Source: Thioclava sp. JE_KL1
GTDB taxonomy: Bacteria; Pseudomonadota; Alphaproteobacteria; Rhodobacterales; Rhodobacteraceae
Assembly: GCF_009296265.1 (NCBI RefSeq)
Contig: NZ_WBJS01000004.1
Span: 124,001-188,000 of the forward strand
Direction: 5' to 3'
DNA: 64,000 bases
Positions within the stretch are counted from its first letter, which is position 1, and each line of letters opens with the position of its first letter. This document shows positions 60,281-64,000 of the stretch, piece after piece. The notes under the pieces are model-generated. The model was not told the DNA's origin and ran no database searches. It saw nothing but the letters and a program-made list of their open reading frames with translations. Position numbers and translations under genes: made by a program.

Positions 60281-61092
60281 GGCTCCCGCGCCCAGAGAAA
60301 GAGGCCTGCTGCCTCGGCGGCCTCGATGACCGCGTCGCGGTCCAAAAGCATCACGCCGCCCGCCTCGAAGGCTATCCCCGAAAGGCCAGCGGCGGCGGCG
60401 TTCTTGACCGTTTCGACACCAATCGCAGGAAGATCGGCGCGACGGTCCTGATCGGGTTTCGGCGCCTTGTAAAAGACCCCTTTCACCGCTTTAAGATCGC
60501 CGCGCAAACCTTTGTGGTGACGCACGAATTCTAGCATCGCATCGGTGCCCGGCAGGGTCTCGACCGCAAGGCAAAGCCCGCGCCCGACCACTGCGCCCTG
60601 ACCGATATCCGACGCCCCAAGCGCGGCCACGATTTCGGCCCCGCGCTCGGCGTCTTCTTCGTCCACGACCGACGGCTTGCCGCACAGCACGCCCGCCTCG
60701 GGCAGCAGCGCGGGCGCGATTTCATGCGCGCCGACGACCTCCAGATCGAATTCCTCGAAGACCTCGATCACCGCGCGCAGCGTCGCATCGTCGCCGGCCT
60801 GCATCGCCATCGCGAGCCGCGGCACCAGCTGCGCCGAGCGGGGATCGAACTGCTCGGGATCGATCGCCGGACGCTGCATCGCGCCTGCGAACACTACCCG
60901 CTCGATCCCGCGATCGGCCAGTTCGTCGAGAAACGGCACCAGCCGCTCGATCCGGAAGCGCAGATGCTCGCCGTCCAGATCGCAAGGCGCGCCGATCATT
61001 TCGCAAACCAGAATATCCGGCGCGGCCTCGGTCAGAATCGCGGGCAAACGGCCAGCTCCGGCGATCAGCGCGGTATGCTTGCCCCCGCTCAT
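60277..61092 (-). CDS. lpxI: UDP-2,3-diacylglucosamine pyrophosphatase LpxI
   Basis: 271 residues. LpxI pattern: ALIAGAGRLPAILTEAAPDI at the start, VVFAGAMQRPAIDPEQFD, DIGQGAVVGRGLCLAVETLP and the late PAIGVETVKNAAAAGLSGIA. It makes lipid X from UDP-diacylglucosamine, replacing LpxH as in most alphaproteobacteria. It overlaps lpxA and lpxB by 4 bases each. Confidence 0.95.
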   Translation of the reverse strand: MSGGKHTALIAGAGRLPAILTEAAPDILVCEMIGAPCDLDGEHLRFRIERLVPFLDELADRGIERVVFAGAMQRPAIDPEQFDPRSAQLVPRLAMAMQAGDDATLRAVIEVFEEFDLEVVGAHEIAPALLPEAGVLCGKPSVVDEEDAERGAEIVAALGASDIGQGAVVGRGLCLAVETLPGTDAMLEFVRHHKGLRGDLKAVKGVFYKAPKPDQDRRADLPAIGVETVKNAAAAGLSGIAFEAGGVMLLDRDAVIEAAEAAGLFLWAREP

Positions 61093-61886
61093 TTGCCGGG
61101 CGTCAGGAAGCTGCGCTCGGACGGGCCGAGGATGAAATCGAGCACTTCGCGCGCCAATTCGCCTTCGACGCCCTCTTCCGAGAGGGTCCGCGCGCTTTCG
61201 CGGAAGCTGCCCTGACCGAGCGCCTCGACGGTTTTGCGCAGCGCCGAGATTTCCTCGCGCGGCGTGCCACGGCGCTTCAGCCCCACGAGGTTCAACCCTT
61301 CGAGCCCTGCGCGCGGTCCCGCCACCAAGGCATGCGGGATCACATCCGCCGTCACCATCGACAGTGCGCCGATGATCGCGCCGCGCCCGATGCGGACGAA
61401 TTGGTGCACGCCCGACAGACCGCCGACGATGACGTCATCCTCGAGCTGACAATGTCCCGCGAGCGCCACGGAATTCACAAGGATCACGCGGTCGCCAATC
61501 TTGCAGTCATGCCCGACATGGCAGGACGACATGAACAGCCCGTCATCACCCACCTGAGTGAGCCCACCGCCGCCATCCGTCCCGGTGTTCATCGTGACAT
61601 ATTCGCGGATGCGGTTGCGCTTGCCGATCTTGAGCCGCGTCTTCTCGCCCTTGAATTTGAGATCCTGCGGTATCTGACCCAGTGAGGCGAAGGGAAAGAT
61701 CTGCGTCTCCTCGCCGATCTCGGTCGCGCCCTGCAGCACGACATGGCTTTGCAGCGACACGTCCCGGCCCAGCACGACCTCGGGGCCGACCACGCAGAAC
61801 GGGCCGATCCGACAGTCCGGACCGATCACCGCGCCGGCTTCGATCACCGCGGACGCGTGAATCTGCGCGCTTGGGTCAATGCTCAT
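61089..61886 (-). CDS. lpxA: UDP-N-acetylglucosamine acyltransferase
   Basis: 265 residues. Left-handed beta-helix hexapeptides fill the first two thirds (IGPDCRIGPFCVVGPEVVLG). The catalytic His is in SSCHVGHDCKIGDRV. The C-terminal helical domain carries GLNLVGLKRRGTPREEISAL. It performs the first step of lipid A synthesis. It starts 4 bases after fabZ. Confidence 0.97.
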   Translation of the reverse strand: MSIDPSAQIHASAVIEAGAVIGPDCRIGPFCVVGPEVVLGRDVSLQSHVVLQGATEIGEETQIFPFASLGQIPQDLKFKGEKTRLKIGKRNRIREYVTMNTGTDGGGGLTQVGDDGLFMSSCHVGHDCKIGDRVILVNSVALAGHCQLEDDVIVGGLSGVHQFVRIGRGAIIGALSMVTADVIPHALVAGPRAGLEGLNLVGLKRRGTPREEISALRKTVEALGQGSFRESARTLSEEGVEGELAREVLDFILGPSERSFLTPGK

Positions 61887-61890
61887 GCAT

Positions 61891-62352
61891 TCAGCCCTGA
61901 AGGTCCATCATGGCGGTGAACTCGGCTTCGGCCGCCAGTTCACCATTCACCGTGCCCCGACCTTCGAATTTCCAGATCTTGCCGCCGCCGCGCTTCACGG
62001 TGACATGCAGTTCGAGCACGTCGCCCGGCACAACTTTGCGGCGGAACTTGCACTTGTCGATGCCCATGAAATAGGTCAGCAGCGGCTTGTCGATCACGTC
62101 GAGCGAGATCCCCACCACGACGGCAGAGGTCTGCGCCATCGCCTCGACGATGGTGACGCCGGGCATGATCGGCTCTTCCGGGAAATGGCCCTGGAAATGC
62201 GGCTCGTTCGCGGTGACGTTCTTGATGCCGACAGCGCCCTTGTTCGGGACGATGTCGCGCACCTTGTCGATCAGCAGGAACGGATAACGATGCGGAATGA
62301 TGCGCTTGATGAGCGACAGATCGGCTTCGGTATAGGGGGCGGGTTCGGTCAT
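61891..62352 (-). CDS. fabZ: 3-hydroxyacyl-ACP dehydratase FabZ
   Basis: 153 residues. Catalytic His21 lies in [13 protein letters not shown] and the catalytic Glu in [14 protein letters not shown]. The hot-dog fold continues to the end. It dehydrates 3-hydroxyacyl-ACP in fatty acid elongation and competes with LpxA for the same acyl-ACP, which fits its place in this operon. Confidence 0.97.
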   Translation of the reverse strand: MTEPAPYTEADLSLIKRIIPHRYPFLLIDKVRDIVPNKGAVGIKNVTANEPHFQGHFPEEPIMPGVTIVEAMAQTSAVVVGISLDVIDKPLLTYFMGIDKCKFRRKVVPGDVLELHVTVKRGGGKIWKFEGRGTVNGELAAEAEFTAMMDLQG

Positions 62353-62474
62353 GAGCTGTCCTCGTTCTTGGGCGCACTGCGCCTGCGGCGGTATCAGTTT
62401 GCCGCATCACGCGATCGTCGCTTTTGGATTGTTGCTAGCAATCGCGGCCCCGCTTGGCAAGCAGCGCGCGCCTG

Positions 62475-63362
62475 CTATTGCGCCGTCGTGGCGTCGCTTT
62501 GCGTGCCCTGAGTGCCATTCACGACCGGCAGGCCAAGCGGCAGACCGGGCGCGTCGCGGGTCGCCCCGTCGAGCGTCGAATTGCCGTCGCCCTTGGGTGC
62601 GGTATTCGGGGTCGTGTCCACGAAAACGCCTGCCTCGCCGCTTTGATCCGGGGCTGCGCCGTTTGAGGCTTGGCCCGATGCGGGCTGGTCCGAAGCAGGC
62701 TGGTCCGGCTTCTCGGGCGCACCTTGAGCCGCATCCGCCGAGTTCCCGTTCGACGTCGGCGGAACCAAGGGCGTCACGCGCCCGGCCCCGTCCCCGATTT
62801 CCTTGTCGACTCGCGCGCCCAGTTCAGCCGTTACATCGGCCTGCGCGAGCCCGCGAATGATCGCGCGGGAATCGAGCACCACGACTGCGCCGCGCGCCTT
62901 GAGCACCTCGTCGAGTAGCGGCACCACGGTCTGCACGAAGGTCTGGTGCTCCTGATTCAACTGGCGCTGGATCGCATCGGCCTTGGCCTTCTGGGCCTTG
63001 CGGATATCGGTCGCCCGCGTGTCGAAGGCATCGGCGGCTTGCTGGAACTGATCCGACGGCATCGTCAGCCGCTCCTCGGTGAGCTTGCGCTCTTCCGCCT
63101 CGAGCTGACTGGCGATCCGGTCGTTTTCCTTGCGCAGCGCGCTCGAAGCGGTCTCGATCTCGGATTGCACCCGCTTGCCCCACAGCGAGTTGTCGTAAAG
63201 CCGCTCCCAATCGAGGGTGAGGACCGCGCTCTGCTGGACGCGCGGCCCGGCTGCGGGCGCCTGCGTGTGGGGCGTCTGCACCGCCGATTGCGCGACAGCC
63301 GCGCCGGGCCCGAAGGCCAGCGCGGCTGCAATGAAGGAAGCGGTGACGCTGCTCAGACGCAT
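62475..63362 (-). CDS. skp: Periplasmic OmpH/Skp-family chaperone with long disordered tail
   Basis: 295 residues. A signal peptide (SVTASFIAAALAFGPGAAVA, about 4-23) is followed by the Skp core: VLTLDWERLYDNSLWGKRVQ and long coiled-coil arms (about 65-150, EEERKL-type Glu/Lys/Gln). After about 200 comes a tail rich in Ala, Pro, Gln, Ser, Asp and Gly (EKPDQPASDQPASGQASNGA). Typical Skp is about 160-190 residues, so the tail is extra. It follows bamA by 9 bases and chaperones outer membrane proteins to BamA. Confidence 0.88.
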   Translation of the reverse strand: MRLSSVTASFIAAALAFGPGAAVAQSAVQTPHTQAPAAGPRVQQSAVLTLDWERLYDNSLWGKRVQSEIETASSALRKENDRIASQLEAEERKLTEERLTMPSDQFQQAADAFDTRATDIRKAQKAKADAIQRQLNQEHQTFVQTVVPLLDEVLKARGAVVVLDSRAIIRGLAQADVTAELGARVDKEIGDGAGRVTPLVPPTSNGNSADAAQGAPEKPDQPASDQPASGQASNGAAPDQSGEAGVFVDTTPNTAPKGDGNSTLDGATRDAPGLPLGLPVVNGTQGTQSDATTAQ

Positions 63363-63371
63363 CGCGCGCCC

Positions 63372-64000
63372 TTAGAACTGCGTGGAAAGCGACAGATCGA
63401 AGTTCTGGGTCTTGTCGTAGCTTTCTTTCTTGATCGCCCGCGAGAAGTTCAGACGCAGCGGACCGATCGCGGATTTCCAGAAGATCGAGACACCGACCGC
63501 CGAGCGGACATGCATCGAGTCGTCGACTTCGTTGCCGCCGGTCCCAGTCGTGTCGTCCAGACCCCAGACCGAGCCCACGTCCCAGAACACGCCGCCGGTG
63601 ATGCCGTATTCCTCGGGCAGACCGATCGGGAATTCCGCTTCGACCTTGCCGACCCAGTAGTAGTTGCCGCCGAGCGCGTCGGTATTGCCCGCATTGAGGT
63701 CACGCGGACCGATGCCGTAGCTCTCGAAGCCGCGGATCTGGCTGCCCGAGAAGCGTTGCAAGATCGTCGAACCATCCGTGGCATCGACCGCGCCCCCTTC
63801 GAGCGAGGCGCGCAACGTCGCTTCCTCGTTGAAGATCTTGCGCTCGCCGACGATCTTCGCAGTGGTCTGGCCGCCTTTCACGTCACCGCCGACGCCCCAG
63901 AACTGCTGATCGACGTTGAACCGCCAGGTGAAGCGCGGGTCGATCTGTTCGCGCGCGGTATCATAGCTGTAGCGCAGACCCGGGCCGCTGTAACGCTGCG
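63372..64000 (-). CDS. bamA: Outer membrane assembly factor BamA, C-terminal part
   Basis: About 209 C-terminal residues; the gene continues beyond the right edge. The reading frame stays open to base 64000 with barrel sequence (RYSGPGLRYSYDTAREQIDP). The loop ILQRFSGSQIRGFESYGIGP carries the conserved RGF motif. It ends SIFWKSAIGPLRLNFSRAIK, then a beta-signal ending in Phe (NFDLSLSTQF). It inserts beta-barrel proteins and heads the bamA-skp-fabZ-lpx envelope operon. Confidence 0.95.
   Translation of the reverse strand, partial: QRYSGPGLRYSYDTAREQIDPRFTWRFNVDQQFWGVGGDVKGGQTTAKIVGERKIFNEEATLRASLEGGAVDATDGSTILQRFSGSQIRGFESYGIGPRDLNAGNTDALGGNYYWVGKVEAEFPIGLPEEYGITGGVFWDVGSVWGLDDTTGTGGNEVDDSMHVRSAVGVSIFWKSAIGPLRLNFSRAIKKESYDKTQNFDLSLSTQF

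Overview
This is a high-GC stretch of core chromosome from an alphaproteobacterium, almost certainly of the order Rhodobacterales. The evidence is a ctrA gene next to a sciP (DUF1153) gene, an iscR-suf operon whose IscR lacks the three-cysteine cluster site, Hint/RTX proteins, DUF1127 small proteins, class I PHA synthase with a phasin, and LpxI in the lipid A operon. The genus cannot be fixed from the sequence alone. I see no transposase, phage gene, integrase or CRISPR array.

Layout. 1-2.7 kb holds the end of a polyamine-type ABC permease pair and a MocR-type regulator divergent from a DUF1127 gene. 2.9-6.2 kb encodes two Hint (hedgehog/intein) proteins, one with RTX calcium repeats. 6.2-7.1 kb is an AT-richer non-coding stretch ending at tRNA-Leu(CAA). 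7.2-11.9 kb carries a zinc metallopeptidase, a DedA-like protein, DsbB, pseudouridine breakdown (psuK-psuG) and DUF502. 11.9-21.6 kb, leftward, is a patatin preceded by the iscR-desulfurase-sufB-sufC-sufD-sufS operon, with four unrelated small genes embedded. 21.9-23.8 kb is a tightly coupled four-gene cluster of mostly unknown function.

24-27.5 kb has two unrelated NADP isocitrate dehydrogenases side by side. 27.6-30 kb has small genes, two YitT-like membrane proteins and an SMR transporter. 30-37 kb has typA, gyrA and a BCCT transporter. 37-41.2 kb has a beta-barrel protein with a perfect CtrA box upstream, trmFO, gluQ, hisI and a degenerate IscU-like scaffold. 41.3-47 kb, leftward, has a 40-residue membrane protein behind a perfect alphaproteobacterial LexA box, then recG, ligA, ctrA and sciP. 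47-53.3 kb has mnmA, a phasin, a ligase-associated exonuclease with an ATP-dependent DNA ligase, and phaC. 53.3-53.8 kb is non-coding with a strong hairpin-plus-terminator (candidate sRNA). 53.8-58.8 kb has an MFS transporter and an Lrp regulator-aldehyde dehydrogenase-aminotransferase set for amine or ectoine-type catabolism. 58.9-64 kb, leftward, is the envelope operon bamA-skp-fabZ-lpxA-lpxI-lpxB followed by a small cytochrome c.

Themes that link genes: Fe-S assembly (suf operon plus the scaffold at 40.8 kb), DNA repair and cell cycle (recG, ligA, ATP ligase, ctrA, sciP and the SOS-box small protein), outer-membrane biogenesis, and tRNA modification (trmFO, gluQ, mnmA). The most interesting unexplained items are the predicted SOS-controlled 40-residue membrane protein, the Hint protein pair, the candidate sRNA at 53.6 kb, and the unknown genes inside the suf operon.
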